Assembly (NCBI GenBank): GCA_021205255.1
Contig: JAJPXW010000252.1
Location: 1-5,772, forward strand
DNA length: 5,772 nt
Origin: Burkholderiales bacterium
Lineage (GTDB): Bacteria; Pseudomonadota; Gammaproteobacteria; Burkholderiales; Burkholderiaceae_F
Reading direction: 5' to 3'
The notes beneath the pieces are model-generated. The model had not been told where the DNA came from, searched no databases, and saw nothing but the letters and a program-made list of their open reading frames with translations. Made by a program: the position numbers and the translations under genes. Position 1 is the stretch's first letter, and each line of letters opens with the position of its first letter. Below are positions 5,709 to 5,772 of this stretch, one piece after another.

Positions 5709-5734
5709 GACTAGTCTTGGCGGTTCATTATGGT

Positions 5735-5762
5735 GAATCAGCCACCTTCTATGGTGGGATTC
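5735..5762. repeat. 10-bp stem with a two-base bulge upstream of the cyd promoter
   Basis: GAATC (5735-5739) and CCACC (5742-5746), separated by AG, pair with GGTGGGATTC (5753-5762) around a TTCTAT loop. No T-run follows on either strand within the window, so it is not a clear terminator. It could be the end of a neighbouring transcript or a further regulatory site. Confidence 0.4.
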
Positions 5763-5772
5763 GGAGCTGGGA

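Noticed and set aside
5706..5724. TTGAC...GTC segment near the cyd promoter as an FNR site
   Set aside because: Only one half resembles TTGAT; the other half does not match ATCAA. GACTAGTC is just an 8-bp palindrome.

Overview
The window looks like chromosomal DNA of a moderately AT-rich proteobacterium, most likely beta or gamma. The evidence is an Escherichia coli-type cytochrome bd oxidase with a long Q-loop, a cyd gene set that includes CydP, CydX and YbgE (a combination typical of beta/gamma-proteobacteria), and a QseB/PmrA-like OmpR-family response regulator. Some wording in the regulator and in CydP recalls Burkholderiales, but I cannot fix the genus by eye. No transposase, integrase, CRISPR array, tRNA or rRNA is visible.

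Layout. (1) 1-341, minus strand: N-terminal receiver domain of a response regulator, cut by the window edge. (2) 342-698: gene-free divergent region with inverted and direct repeats close to the regulator gene. (3) 699-1136, plus: small multi-spanning membrane protein (COG3671/DUF4870-like), followed by one weak and one strong hairpin, the latter an intrinsic terminator at 1225-1268. (4) 1378-2091, plus: secreted cysteine-rich protein with two LprI/DUF1311-type domains. (5) 2092-2273: convergent intergenic gap. (6) 2274-5635, minus: the cyd operon, transcribed right to left as cydP - cydA - cydB - cydX - ybgE. (7) 5636-5772: upstream control region of the operon, with a probable -10 element, a near-perfect 24-bp dyad over the -35/spacer region, and a further hairpin.

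How the genes work together. CydA and CydB form the membrane quinol:O2 oxidoreductase (cytochrome bd), which oxidises quinol and reduces O2 at high affinity without pumping protons. CydX (31 aa, divergent) and CydP (58-67 aa) are single-span small proteins associated with the oxidase, and YbgE is the conserved three-span membrane protein of cyd operons. cydP/cydA are separated by 1 nt, cydA/cydB by 18 nt and cydB/cydX by 9 nt, each with a good Shine-Dalgarno sequence. ybgE is set apart by a strong terminator-like stem and has no clear ribosome-binding site. The regulator, the small membrane protein and the DUF1311 protein have no evident functional tie to the oxidase.

The points most worth a second look are the unassigned dyad upstream of cydP, the attenuator-like hairpin before ybgE, the divergent CydX, and the duplicated DUF1311 architecture. 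I see no evidence for a wholly new multi-gene system here.
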